Shown here piece by piece: positions 38,824 to 47,268 of a stretch of DNA of 64,000 nt. The position numbers were made by a program, and so were the translations under genes. This DNA is from Allochromatium tepidum (GTDB taxonomy: Bacteria; Pseudomonadota; Gammaproteobacteria; Chromatiales; Chromatiaceae): contig NZ_AP024563.1 of NCBI RefSeq assembly GCF_018409545.1, positions 1,814,755-1,878,754 of the forward strand, given 5' to 3'. Numbering within the stretch: position 1 is the first letter of the stretch; each line of letters opens with the position of its first letter. The notes below the pieces were generated by a model. It was not told where the DNA came from, ran no database searches, and saw only the letters and a program-made list of their open reading frames with translations.

Positions 38824-40281
38824 ATGGCACGTATCCTGATACTCGGAGCCGGCATCTCCGGCCATACGACCGCCCGCTATCTGGGCAAGTGGGTGGGCAA
38901 ACAGCACCAGATCACCGTGGTCTCGCCCAATGCCAAGTGGAACTGGATTCCATCCAACATCTGGGTCGGCGTGGGTGAAATGACCGAGCGCCAGGTCACC
39001 TTCGAGCTGGCGCCCGTCTATAAGAAGATCAACGTCGGCTTCCGGCAGGCACGCGCCGTCTCGCTCCACCCCGAGGGCGGCAGCGGGCACGAAAGTCCCT
39101 TCGTCACCATCGAATACACGGACCCGGCCCGAGCCGGTCAGAGCGACGAGATCGAATACGACTATCTGGTCAATGCCACCGGTCCCAAGCTCAACTTCGA
39201 TGCCACCCCAGGCTTGGGGCCGGAGAAGGGCTACACCATGTCGGTCTGCACCCCATCCCATGCGCTGGAGGCCAATGCCCAGCTCCAGAAGTGTGTGCAG
39301 GAGATGAAGGCCGGCGCGCGCAAGACCTTCGTCATCGGCACCGGGCATGGCATGTGCACCTGTCAGGGCGCGGCCTTCGAGTACATCTACAACGTCGATC
39401 ACGTCCTGCGCAAGGCCGGTGTGCGCAAGCAGGCGCGCGTGGTCTGGATCAGCAACGAGTACGAGCTGGGCGACTTCGGCATGGGCGGCGTGCACATCAC
39501 CCGTGGCGGCTATGTCACCAACGGCAAGATCTTCGCCGAGTCGCTGATGGTCGAACGCGGCATGGAGTGGATCACGCGCGCGGCCGTCACCAAGGTCGAG
39601 CCGGGCAAGATCCATTACGAGCAGCTCGACGGCAGTCAGCACGAGCTGGAGTTCGATTTCTCCATGCTCATCCCGCCGTTCTCGGGCGTGGGGCTGAAAG
39701 CCTATGACAAGTCCGGCGACGACATCACCGATCAGCTCTTCGCGCCCAACGGCTTCATGAAGGTCGACGCCGACTACACTCCCAAGCCGTTCGAGGAGTG
39801 GAGCAAGGCCGACTGGCCGAAGACCTATCAGACGCCGAAATACCCGAACGTCTTCGCCATCGGCATCGCCTTCGCCCCGCCGCATCCGATCAGCAAGGTG
39901 ATGAAGAGTCCGAGCGGTCTGCAGATCAGCCCGACGCCGCCGCGCACCGGTATGCCCTCGGCGACCATCGGCAAGGCGGTGGCCGAGAACATCCGCGACC
40001 TGCTCAATGGCGCGACCACGCTGTCGCACACCGCTTCGATGGGCGAAATGGGGGCTGCCTGCGTGGCCTCGACCGGCATGGACATCTTCAAGGGTACGGC
40101 GGCGACCATGACCGTGTTCCCCGTGGTGCCGGATTACGAGACCTATCCGCAGTACGGACGCGACATGGATCTGACCTTCGGCGAGATCGGTCTGGCCGGA
40201 CACTGGATGAAGTACATCCTGCATCATGTCTTCATCTATCAGGCCAAGCTGCGTCCGGGCTGGTCGGTGCTGCCCGACTGA
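38824..40281 (+). CDS. FAD-dependent sulfide:quinone reductase-family oxidoreductase
   Basis: A 485-residue flavoprotein with FAD-binding GAGISGHTTARYLG at the N-terminus and a second dinucleotide fold at GTGHGMCTCQGAAFEYIYN. Redox-active cysteine candidates lie in SVCTPSH, MCTCQG and AACVAS. The NWIPSNIWVGVG segment and overall length resemble the SqrF (type VI) branch seen in green and purple sulfur bacteria; I am fairly but not fully sure of the subtype. It would pass electrons from sulfide to the quinone pool. The C-terminal HHVFIYQAKLRPGW may attach it to the membrane. ATG 38824 has AGGAGG ten bases upstream. A 52-residue companion gene follows. Confidence 0.85.
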   Translation: MARILILGAGISGHTTARYLGKWVGKQHQITVVSPNAKWNWIPSNIWVGVGEMTERQVTFELAPVYKKINVGFRQARAVSLHPEGGSGHESPFVTIEYTDPARAGQSDEIEYDYLVNATGPKLNFDATPGLGPEKGYTMSVCTPSHALEANAQLQKCVQEMKAGARKTFVIGTGHGMCTCQGAAFEYIYNVDHVLRKAGVRKQARVVWISNEYELGDFGMGGVHITRGGYVTNGKIFAESLMVERGMEWITRAAVTKVEPGKIHYEQLDGSQHELEFDFSMLIPPFSGVGLKAYDKSGDDITDQLFAPNGFMKVDADYTPKPFEEWSKADWPKTYQTPKYPNVFAIGIAFAPPHPISKVMKSPSGLQISPTPPRTGMPSATIGKAVAENIRDLLNGATTLSHTASMGEMGAACVASTGMDIFKGTAATMTVFPVVPDYETYPQYGRDMDLTFGEIGLAGHWMKYILHHVFIYQAKLRPGWSVLPD

Positions 40282-40287
40282 GGGTGC

Positions 40288-40326
40288 CCCCCTCTCCCCA
40301 ACCCCTCTCCCGCAAGGGGAGAGGGG
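40288..40326. repeat. Pyrimidine-rich intergenic hairpin repeat
   Basis: CCTCTCCCCAACCCCTCTCC followed by GCAA and GGGGAGAGGGG forms a strong 9-11 bp hairpin (40302-40326). This sequence type is a widespread intergenic repeat in high-GC proteobacteria. Here it lies between the flavoprotein gene and its small partner, where it could stabilise the upstream mRNA or attenuate readthrough. Confidence 0.6.
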
Positions 40327-40385
40327 CTAAAGCGGATCAGTATTCATCGAACGGTTACGACCTGTCCGAACAGGAGAACGACAAG

Positions 40386-40544
40386 ATGCCCGCCAAGAAC
40401 AAAGAACCCTATCAGCAAGCCTATTATCCGCCGGTCCCGACCGGTTTCACGCGCTATATGCGCCAGTCCATTCCATGGCAGTTCATTCGTTTCTGGATCA
40501 TCAACTTCAAGATCTTCAAGCTGCTGATGAAGTCGCACAACTGA
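40386..40544 (+). CDS. Small basic aromatic protein linked to the SQR-type flavoprotein
   Basis: A 52-residue protein (MPAKNKEPYQQAYYPPVPTG, then FTRYMRQSIPWQFIRFWIIN and KIFKLLMKSHN). It is rich in Tyr, Trp, Phe and Lys, with a possible amphipathic or membrane-associated helix (about 28-46) and no Cys. AGGAG lies eight bases before ATG 40386, so it is very likely translated. Its position 100 bp after the flavoprotein gene suggests a membrane anchor or stabilising subunit; no family is recognised. Confidence 0.7.
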   Translation: MPAKNKEPYQQAYYPPVPTGFTRYMRQSIPWQFIRFWIINFKIFKLLMKSHN

Positions 40545-40617
40545 TGGCGGATCGACGGGGCGCCGGGCGCCCCGGTTCGACCCGGGTGTCGGCGCGATCG
40601 GCGATCCGGGTGCGTGC

Positions 40618-41292
40618 ATGATCGGTCTGCTCGGCGGCACCTTCGACCCCATCCATTTCGGTCATCTGCGCGCGGCCCTGGACTGTCTCCAGGGACTCGC
40701 GCTCGATCAGGTTCGCTTCATCCCGCTCCGGATCGCCGTCCATCGGCCGCAGCCGCTGGCGAGTACCGAACAGCGGCTGGCGATGCTGGAGGCCGCGCTC
40801 GCCGCCGCGCCGGGCTTCGTGCTCGATCGACGCGAGCTGCATCGCGACGGTCCTTCCTATACACTGCACAGCCTGCGCTCGCTCCGTGACGAGTTCGGTC
40901 CCGACCGTCCGCTCTGTCTGCTGATCGGCGCCGATGCCTATGCCGGGTTCCTCGACTGGCATCGTCCGCTGGAGATCCTGGAACTGGCGCATCTGGTGGT
41001 CATGCGCCGGCCCGGACATGATCCGGTCGCCAGTCCCGCCCTGCGCCGGCTCTATCTGGAACGGGTCTGCGAGGAACCGCTTTGTCTGGCGGCCCGAGCG
41101 GGCGGGCGCATCCTGTTCCAGACCCTGACCCAGCTCGACATCTCATCGACACGCATCCGCGAACTCATCGCCCAGGGACGCAGTCCGCGCTATCTGCTTC
41201 CCGACGCCGTGCTCGACTACATCGAGCGCGAACGGCTCTATGCGTCGACCGATCCGGCGCGCCCGTCCCAACCGCCTCGTCCGAATCTCTAG
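40618..41292 (+). CDS. nadD: Nicotinate-nucleotide adenylyltransferase
   Basis: A 224-residue nucleotidyltransferase: GLLGGTFDPIHFGHLRAA holds the (H/T)xGH motif (HFGH), and SSTRIRELIAQG is the ISSTxIR motif. It adenylates nicotinate mononucleotide in NAD synthesis. It is followed by rsfS, as in most gammaproteobacteria. The C-terminal ~15 residues (Pro/Ser/Arg) extend past the family consensus. Confidence 0.95.
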   Translation: MIGLLGGTFDPIHFGHLRAALDCLQGLALDQVRFIPLRIAVHRPQPLASTEQRLAMLEAALAAAPGFVLDRRELHRDGPSYTLHSLRSLRDEFGPDRPLCLLIGADAYAGFLDWHRPLEILELAHLVVMRRPGHDPVASPALRRLYLERVCEEPLCLAARAGGRILFQTLTQLDISSTRIRELIAQGRSPRYLLPDAVLDYIERERLYASTDPARPSQPPRPNL

Positions 41293-41334
41293 GCCGTCGC
41301 CAAGACACCCCGTTTCCCGAATACAGAGGATTCC

Positions 41335-41697
41335 ATGCAGCTCGATCAACTCAAACAACTGGTTCTCGACACACTCGACGATATGAAGGCCCGCGACATC
41401 CAGGTGCTGGACGTGCGCGGCAAGACCGCCGTGACCGATTTCATGATCATCGCCTCCGGCACCTCGGACCGCCATGTCAAGGCCATCGCCGAGACTGTGG
41501 CCTTTCGCGCCAAGGACGCCGGTGAGACCCCGCTCGGCACCGAGGGGCTGGCCGAGGGCGAATGGGCGCTGGTCGATCTCAATGGGGTCGTGGTTCATGT
41601 CATGCTCCCGAAGGTGCGCGAATTCTACAACCTCGAACGGCTGTGGTCGGCGCCCGCACCTGTGGCCGCGCCGCGTCCGGCCGCCGTTTCGGCTTGA
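41335..41697 (+). CDS. rsfS: Ribosomal silencing factor RsfS
   Basis: A 120-residue Iojap/RsfS protein ([53 protein letters not shown]). It binds uL14 and blocks subunit joining during starvation. It follows nadD by 42 bp, a conserved pairing. The usual rlmH gene after it is absent; folA follows instead. Confidence 0.95.
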   Translation: MQLDQLKQLVLDTLDDMKARDIQVLDVRGKTAVTDFMIIASGTSDRHVKAIAETVAFRAKDAGETPLGTEGLAEGEWALVDLNGVVVHVMLPKVREFYNLERLWSAPAPVAAPRPAAVSA

Positions 41698-41709
41698 GGG
41701 CCGTGCTCC

Positions 41710-42225
41710 ATGCCGTCTGATTCCGCATCGCCGCGCCGACGCCCGATCATCGCGCTGGTGGCGGCCATGGACGAGGCACGCACGATCGGACGCGACAACA
41801 CGCTGCCCTGGCACCTGCCGGCGGATCTGGCGCACTTCAAGGCGCTGACGCTCGACAAGCCCATCCTCATGGGACGCAAGACCCGGGAGTCGCTGCCGGG
41901 CCTGTTGCCGCGCCGTCGGCATCTGGTCGTCTCGCGTGATCCCGGCTATCGCGCCGATGGCTGTGAGGTCTTCGGTTCGCTGGAGGCCGCGATCGGCGCC
42001 GTCGACGAACCCGAGCTGATGATCGTCGGCGGGGCCTCGATCTATGCGCAGGCGCTCCCCCTGGCCGACCGACTCCATTTGACGATCGTGCGGACGCAGG
42101 TCACGGGTGATGCCTGGTTTCCGAGCTGGAATCCGGCCGAGTGGCATGAGATCACGCGCGTCGAGCGTCCGGCCGACGAACGCAACGCCTTCGCCATGAC
42201 CTTCGTGGATCTGATGCGCGGCTGA
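41710..42225 (+). CDS. folA: Dihydrofolate reductase
   Basis: A 171-residue DHFR: IIALVAAMDEARTIGRDNTL, catalytic Asp in LPADLAHFKALT, NADPH-binding MGRKTRESL and the IVGGASIYAQALPLADR segment. It reduces dihydrofolate to tetrahydrofolate. It lies 12 bp after rsfS on the same strand and converges on apaH with only five bases between stops. Confidence 0.95.
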   Translation: MPSDSASPRRRPIIALVAAMDEARTIGRDNTLPWHLPADLAHFKALTLDKPILMGRKTRESLPGLLPRRRHLVVSRDPGYRADGCEVFGSLEAAIGAVDEPELMIVGGASIYAQALPLADRLHLTIVRTQVTGDAWFPSWNPAEWHEITRVERPADERNAFAMTFVDLMRG

Positions 42226-42230
42226 GTCGC

Positions 42231-43067
42231 TCAGTCTCGCCCAGGTTGCAGATAGCCCGCGCACCGGATCTGGATCGGCTCCAGCGGTTCACAGTCGAGC
42301 CGTAGCGCCGTGAGCGCGCCGCCCCAGAGACAACCGCTATCGATCGCCCAGACGTTCTCGCCGCTCCAGTAACCGAGTGCCGACCAGTGGCCGAAGATGA
42401 TGCGGTCGGCGCGCGTGCGCCGGCCCGGAACCTGGAACCAGGGCAACAGCCCCGGCGACTGACTGCCGATCTCACCCTTCTCCTTGAGCGCCAGGGTGCC
42501 GTCGGGCGTGCAGAAGCGCAGCCGGGTCAGGACATTGGTGATGAAGCGTAGCCGCTCGAGGCCCCTGAGATCGGACGACCAGCGTGCCGGTTCGTCGCCG
42601 TACATGGCGTGCATGAACTCGGGGTGGTCGTCGGAGCGCAGCACGGTCTCCAGCTCGCGCGCGCAGGCCAGCGCCTCGGCCAGATCCCACTGCGGCGGCA
42701 GTCCGGCATGGACGAGCGTCAGGCCCAGATCCGGGTCGTGATGCAGCATGGGACGGCGGCGCAGCCAGTCGAGCAGCTCGTCGCGATCCGGCGCATGCAG
42801 GATGGCGCCCAGGGTGCTCTTCTTCGAGTGCTTGGCATTACCGGCGGCCACGGCCAACAGATGCAGATCATGGTTGCCCAGCACCACGATGGCCGAGTCG
42901 CCGAGCGCGTGCACCCGGCGCAGCACGGCCAGCGACTCGGGGCCGCGGTTGACCAGGTCGCCGGCGAACCAGAGCCGGTCGACGGACGGATCGAATGAGA
43001 GACGATCGAGCAGGCGCTCGAGTTCGGCGTGGCACCCCTGGAGGTCGCCGATCGCGTAGACAGGCAT
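42231..43067 (-). CDS. apaH: Symmetrical bis(5'-nucleosyl)-tetraphosphatase
   Basis: A 278-residue metallophosphoesterase: YAIGDLQGCHAELERLL, GDLVNRGPESLAVLR and VLGNHDLHLLAVAAG carry the metal ligands, with HAGLPPQWDL downstream. It splits Ap4A into two ADP and also decaps Np4-capped RNA. ATG 43067 is the family start; apaG lies just upstream, the classical apaGH order. Confidence 0.95.
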   Translation of the reverse strand: MPVYAIGDLQGCHAELERLLDRLSFDPSVDRLWFAGDLVNRGPESLAVLRRVHALGDSAIVVLGNHDLHLLAVAAGNAKHSKKSTLGAILHAPDRDELLDWLRRRPMLHHDPDLGLTLVHAGLPPQWDLAEALACARELETVLRSDDHPEFMHAMYGDEPARWSSDLRGLERLRFITNVLTRLRFCTPDGTLALKEKGEIGSQSPGLLPWFQVPGRRTRADRIIFGHWSALGYWSGENVWAIDSGCLWGGALTALRLDCEPLEPIQIRCAGYLQPGRD

Positions 43068-43095
43068 CCGGGTCGACTCCTTGAACCGCCGGGCT

Positions 43096-43467
43096 TCAGT
43101 GCAACCGGGTCGAGGTCAGTGAAAAGACCGGAATGCGCGCCTCGAAGCGCGTGCCGTCGTCGCCGAGCATCCCATAGTGACCCTGCATGCTGCCGAGTGG
43201 CGTGTTGAGCACGGCGCCGCTGGTATAGCGGAACGCCTCGCCCGGACGCAGATGCGGCTGCTCGCCGACTACGCCCTGACCGCGCACTTCCTGCACCTGA
43301 CCATTGGCGTCGGTGATCACCCAATGCCGGTCGAGCAGTCGCGCCGGCTTGGCGCCGCGGTTCTCGATTGTGATGGTGTAGGTAAAAACGTAACGCTCCT
43401 CTTCCGGTGAGGATTGATCCGGTTGATACTGACTCTGGGCCGAGATCGCGATGAGATAGTCGCTCAA
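43096..43467 (-). CDS. apaG: ApaG protein
   Basis: A 123-residue beta-sandwich protein matching ApaG: EEERYVFTYTITIENRGAKP, HWVITDANG, VRGQGVVGEQP and LGSMQGHYGM. Its molecular role (linked to Co2+ resistance and Mg2+ efflux) is unclear. I place the start at TTG 43467, which has GGAG six bases upstream and aligns with family N-termini; the first in-frame ATG (43524) has no such support. Confidence 0.9.
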   Translation of the reverse strand: MSDYLIAISAQSQYQPDQSSPEEERYVFTYTITIENRGAKPARLLDRHWVITDANGQVQEVRGQGVVGEQPHLRPGEAFRYTSGAVLNTPLGSMQGHYGMLGDDGTRFEARIPVFSLTSTRLH

Positions 43468-43550
43468 GGTGGTCTCCTGGATGGCGAGCGCTGGATGGAC
43501 GCATGATATACCGGTCCGGTGCATTTCGGAGTCCGACCCGACCGGCGACC

Positions 43551-43578
43551 TTGTCGCATTTTGAGATGCTTGTAGAAT
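43551..43578 (+). promoter_or_regulatory. Probable sigma-70 promoter of the small membrane protein gene
   Basis: TTGTCG (43551-43556) and TAGAAT (43573-43578) are separated by 16 bases. The start point would be near 43585, about 30 bases before ATG 43616. Confidence 0.5.
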
Positions 43579-43615
43579 ATTGCTGAAAACTTACTTGAGA
43601 TTCAGGGGCAGTTGG

Positions 43616-43792
43616 ATGATCTACAGGAAGCGGAAGCGGCTTCATCGCAGACCCGATCCGCTCATTGTTCTGATGTTCTTCGTCATCGTGGGTCTGTGCG
43701 CCACCATCAGCTATCAGCTGATCGCCTGCGCGCCGGTCGATCGCGGTGAGATCGCGGTTCAGTCGTCGGAGGCCATCGCCATCGGCGGCTGA
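43616..43792 (+). CDS. Small single-span membrane protein
   Basis: A 58-residue protein: a very basic N-terminus (MIYRKRKRLHRRPDP), one hydrophobic helix (LIVLMFFVIVGLCATISYQL) and a short acidic tail. The charge pattern predicts N-in, C-out topology. An AGGGG motif lies upstream of ATG 43616, and a promoter precedes it. I recognise no family. Confidence 0.6.
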   Translation: MIYRKRKRLHRRPDPLIVLMFFVIVGLCATISYQLIACAPVDRGEIAVQSSEAIAIGG

Positions 43793-43846
43793 TCCCAACA
43801 CGCGAGCCTGTCCGTCGGTCCGCCCCGGCCTGGCCTCGCCTTCCGG

Positions 43847-44815
43847 ATGAGTCCAATGTCACTCGATACCCAGGACACCCGATTGAGGGTCGCCGTGATC
43901 GGCGTCGGCTATCTGGGCCGATTCCACGCCCTCATCTATTCGCGCCTGCCCGAGGTCGAGCTCGTCGGCGTCGTCGACAGCGACGCCGAGCGGGCGGCCT
44001 CGGTCGCCGCCGAGGCCGGCTGCGCGGCCCATACGCACAGCGACGCGCTGCTCGACCGGGTCGATGCCGTCAGTGTCGTGGTGCCCACGACCGCACATCT
44101 GGCCGCCGCCGCGCCCTTCCTCGAACGCGGCATCCCGGTGCTGCTCGAAAAGCCCATCGCCGCCACGCGCGAGGAGGGCGCCGAGATCGTGCGTCTGGCC
44201 CAGCGGCATGGCGCCATCCTCCAGATCGGCCATGTCGAGCGCTTCAACGCCGGTGTCATGGCGCTCGCCCATCGCATCCGCGCACCGCGCTATATCGAGG
44301 CCCAGCGCATGGGCAGCTTCGTCGAGCGTGCGACCGATGTCGACGTGGTCTCGGATCTGATGATCCACGACCTCGACATCATCCTGTCGCTGGTCGATGC
44401 CGGGATCCGCCACATCTCGGCCATCGGCGCCTCGATCCTCACCGAGCACGTCGACATCGCCAATGCCCGGCTGGAGTTCGACAACGGCGCGGTCGCCAAC
44501 GTGGTCGCCAGCCGGGTCTCGGATCAGACGACGCGGCGTATCCGGGTCTTCCAGTCCGGGCGCTATCTGTCGCTCGATTTCGTCCGGCAGACCCTCGACC
44601 TGGCCGAGCCGCGTCCGGTCGAGGGCGGCGCGCGCCCCGAGATCGTGCGCGAGCGGCTCCAGATCGACGCCATCAAGCCGCTGGATCTGGAATTGGCCGA
44701 GTTCGTGCGCGTGGTGCGTGAGGGGGGGCGACCGCTGGTCGATGGCCGGACGGGGCTCAGGGCGCTCGAAGTGGCGTTGGAGGTCCGCGACCGCATCGCC
44801 GCTTCCGGCCTCTGA
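43847..44815 (+). CDS. Gfo/Idh/MocA-family NAD(P)-dependent oxidoreductase
   Basis: A 322-residue oxidoreductase: Rossmann motif VIGVGYLGRFHA, the conserved EKP (LLEKPIAATREEG), QIGHVERFNAG and DLMIHDLDIILSL, where the catalytic histidine lies. Relatives in other gammaproteobacteria sit in lipid A gene clusters and oxidise UDP-GlcNAc at C3 (GnnA). No lpx gene is adjacent here, so the substrate is not assigned. ATG 43847 or 43856 may be the start. Confidence 0.88.
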   Translation: MSPMSLDTQDTRLRVAVIGVGYLGRFHALIYSRLPEVELVGVVDSDAERAASVAAEAGCAAHTHSDALLDRVDAVSVVVPTTAHLAAAAPFLERGIPVLLEKPIAATREEGAEIVRLAQRHGAILQIGHVERFNAGVMALAHRIRAPRYIEAQRMGSFVERATDVDVVSDLMIHDLDIILSLVDAGIRHISAIGASILTEHVDIANARLEFDNGAVANVVASRVSDQTTRRIRVFQSGRYLSLDFVRQTLDLAEPRPVEGGARPEIVRERLQIDAIKPLDLELAEFVRVVREGGRPLVDGRTGLRALEVALEVRDRIAASGL

Positions 44816-44827
44816 GTGCTCACGACC

Positions 44828-45637
44828 TCAGAGACGGCTGGCGAGGATCTCGATCAGACCTGGATGACTGCCGACGAGCGGCGAAACCTCGATGCGCAGG
44901 GGCGGGAATCGCGCCTCGATCCGGGCACGGATCTGGGCGATGTCGCCGTCCGGTCCGGCGTGCCGGCCCGCAGAGAGGAAGAGCATCGAGAGCAGGATCG
45001 GCGTCGCGCGATCCGCCTCGGCCAGACGGCTCAGCACCTCTTCGAGCAGCGGGCCGTTGAAATCGTACTCAGGCCCGGGACGGCGCTCCATCACCGCCTC
45101 CTCCAGCCGGACGTCCGGTCCGAGCCGCTCGGCGAGTCCGAGCGCCAGCCGGCGGCGCACCGCCGTGACTTCCGGGATCGGCGAACCATGATCCACCAGC
45201 ACCACGCGTCTCGGTTCGATGGCCGCACGCTTTGCGGCGGCGGCGAGATTGTCGGCCAGGATCTCGACCAGACGTGGTTCGCCCGCCGGCAGCGGGCAGA
45301 GTTCGGGCGCGATCTCGAGCCGGAAGGGACCGAGTTCGGCGGTGACCTCGGCGGCGAGTTCCGGAACGAACCGGGTCAGTGCCCGGCTTGGACCGAAGAA
45401 GAGCGGCAGGAGACGCAGATCGCGCACGCCTGCGCCGACCAGACGTCTGAGCGTGGGCGCCAGGATCTCGGCCGGTCGTCCGTCGAGCCGTTCGGCCGGC
45501 ACACGGTCGGCGTGCAGCAGCGAGACGGGGCGGACCGGCTCACCGACGCGCTCGGCGAGCCGCTCGGCGATCCGGCGCAGGTTCAGCGTCGAATCCGGAC
45601 GGCTCGAACCATTGTCGACCAGCAGGATCGAGCGCAT
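44828..45637 (-). CDS. Tandem CbiX/SirB-like chelatase protein with a degenerate first half
   Basis: A 269-residue protein made of two CbiX-like halves. The second begins VVLVDHGSPIPEVTAVRRRL, with the catalytic His of the LVxHGS motif. The first begins ILLVDNGSSRPDSTLNLRRI, in which that His is Asn. The end has LSMLFLSAGRHAGPDGDIAQ, typical of CbiX (LPLFLFPGRHV..DI). CbiX/SirB insert Co2+ or Fe2+ into sirohydrochlorin; two-domain forms occur for cobalamin and siroheme synthesis. Only one complete site is evident here. ATG 45637 is the family-like start. The gene converges on the Gfo/Idh gene with 12 bases between. Confidence 0.82.
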   Translation of the reverse strand: MRSILLVDNGSSRPDSTLNLRRIAERLAERVGEPVRPVSLLHADRVPAERLDGRPAEILAPTLRRLVGAGVRDLRLLPLFFGPSRALTRFVPELAAEVTAELGPFRLEIAPELCPLPAGEPRLVEILADNLAAAAKRAAIEPRRVVLVDHGSPIPEVTAVRRRLALGLAERLGPDVRLEEAVMERRPGPEYDFNGPLLEEVLSRLAEADRATPILLSMLFLSAGRHAGPDGDIAQIRARIEARFPPLRIEVSPLVGSHPGLIEILASRL

Positions 45638-45792
45638 GGGGCGACGACCTAGCCCGGCGGATTGGCAGGTGGTTTGGGGTTGGCGCGCGTCGTCGGATCG
45701 TGATGGCTGGTTCCCATGATCGGCCCTCCGGAGTTCAAGGGCGCGATTATAGTCTGCCTTAGTCAGGAATTCCCCTGTCCCGAGTGTGCCTC

Positions 45793-46209
45793 TCAGCGAT
45801 GGATGCCGTGGTCGGCCAGCCACTTGACGTCGAGCTCCCAGTCGACGCTCTTCACGCCCGGCTGGGCGAGCATCAGGTCCATGGCGCGCTTCTGGTGATC
45901 GATGAGATCCTGTTGGGCCGCGATCATCTCCGGGTCGTCCTGGGCCTTGCCCGCGAGCTTGGGATGGATGACCTGCAGGAAGCTGTAGGCCGGGAAGTCG
46001 GGCGAGCGCGGGGTCGAGATCACGGCCACGCCATCCCGGAAGTCGCGCAGCCGGAACCGGTAGGGGTAGTCGGCGAGTTGCGGGTCCGAGGTCAAGACCT
46101 CGTCCAGATTCCAGACTTCGGGCTTCCAGGTCGACTTGGCCCAGAAGAAGAGGGCGGCGATCAGGATGGCGCCGAGCAGCAGGCTATAGTTACGTGTAAA
46201 ACGATCCAT
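45793..46209 (-). CDS. Membrane-anchored protein of unknown function
   Basis: A 138-residue protein: short basic N-terminus (MDRFTRNY), one membrane helix (SLLLGAILIAALFFWA), then about 115 residues probably in the periplasm (STWKPEVWNLDEVLTSDPQL, YRFRLRDFRDGVAVISTPRS, FLQVIHPKLAGKAQDDPEM). No Cys is in the soluble part. I do not recognise the family. ATG 46209 is chosen because the upstream open frame runs into the promoter region of the divergent cyclase gene. Confidence 0.7.
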   Translation of the reverse strand: MDRFTRNYSLLLGAILIAALFFWAKSTWKPEVWNLDEVLTSDPQLADYPYRFRLRDFRDGVAVISTPRSPDFPAYSFLQVIHPKLAGKAQDDPEMIAAQQDLIDHQKRAMDLMLAQPGVKSVDWELDVKWLADHGIHR

Positions 46210-46311
46210 GGATGGGTATGCTCTTGGGCAGCGTTGGTCAGGAATCAGGCTGCAAGCATGGACCGAGCACACCACAAAACCCATGAAAATCATCAATTAC
46301 GGATCTCGACT

Positions 46312-47262
46312 ATGCGCAAGTCCCATCCGGTCGTCGGTACTCGGGCCACCATTCTCATCGCCGATCTGCGCGGTTTCTCGACCCTGATGGATTCGGTCGC
46401 ACCGACGCTGATGGTCGAGCTGCTCGATCGATTCTTCGGGCTCATGGCCGGGATCGTGGACCGACATGGCGGTCTGGTCGACAAGCTCATGGGCGACTCG
46501 ATCATGGCCGTCTTCGGTGTGCCGACACGCCGCCCCGACGATCTGATCCGCGCCCTGAACTGTGCCGTCGAGATGCAGCTGGGCATGATCGATCTGAATC
46601 GTCGCAATGAGGCTCTCGGCGAGCCGCGCCTCTATGCCGGCATTGCATTGAGTACGGGCGACGTCATGGCGGGGTGCTTCGGATCGGACGTCTATAACGA
46701 GTACACGGTCATCGGCACCCCCGTGAATCTGGCCTCGCGCATCGAGGGCTATGCGCTACGCGGCCAGATCCTGTTGAGCGAGGCGACCTTTCGCGCCGCC
46801 GGTCATGCCATCCAGGTCGGCAACGTCAACGAGGTCCAGGTCAAGGGTCGCTCCACGCCCGTGATGCTCTACGAGCTCAAGGCCGTCAAGGAGCCGCGAC
46901 TGCTGCGTGTCCCGACCATCGAGATCCGCAAGACGCCGCGCATCCTGGTCGATTTCCCGGCCGTCTTCCAGCGCGTCGATGACAAGCGTATCCTGCCCGA
47001 GCGCTTCGTCGGTCAGGTCAACGACATGGGATACTTCGGGCTGTGCGTGGATCTGCCCATGGCCCTGCCGCCGTATTCCGAGGTCTTGATGTCGCTCGCG
47101 CCCGAATTCGGTCTGGATGGCCCGCTCGAGGTCTATGCCCGCGTCCTTCGCTCGCTGCCGAACAAGGACAGGTTTCGGACCAACCTCCAGTTCACGACCA
47201 TCGACACCCCGGGACACCGCAAGATCAAGCAGTATGTCGACCATATCCTGTGGGGGAGTTGA
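46312..47262 (+). CDS. Class III adenylate/guanylate cyclase fused to a PilZ-like domain
   Basis: A 316-residue cytoplasmic protein. Residues 8-190 form a class III nucleotide cyclase: metal Asp in ILIADLRGFSTL, Lys and the second Asp in DKLMGDSIMAVFG, and the transition-state Asn/Arg in VIGTPVNLASRIEG, so it is predicted active; the usual Asp of DYT is Glu (NEYTVIG). Residues about 205-316 (RKTPRILVDFPAVF, FVGQVNDMGYFGLCVDLP) form a PilZ-like domain in which the (D/N)xSxxG motif is incomplete, so c-di-GMP binding is uncertain. It ends six bases before the phosphatase gene and leads a five-gene operon. An in-frame ATG at 46257 is an alternative start. Confidence 0.85.
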   Translation: MRKSHPVVGTRATILIADLRGFSTLMDSVAPTLMVELLDRFFGLMAGIVDRHGGLVDKLMGDSIMAVFGVPTRRPDDLIRALNCAVEMQLGMIDLNRRNEALGEPRLYAGIALSTGDVMAGCFGSDVYNEYTVIGTPVNLASRIEGYALRGQILLSEATFRAAGHAIQVGNVNEVQVKGRSTPVMLYELKAVKEPRLLRVPTIEIRKTPRILVDFPAVFQRVDDKRILPERFVGQVNDMGYFGLCVDLPMALPPYSEVLMSLAPEFGLDGPLEVYARVLRSLPNKDRFRTNLQFTTIDTPGHRKIKQYVDHILWGS

Positions 47263-47268
47263 GATTCA

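Noticed and set aside
45784-46311. N-terminal extension of the cyclase reading frame on the plus strand
   Set aside because: It runs antisense through the divergent membrane-protein gene and has no homology; the cyclase motifs begin just after 46312.
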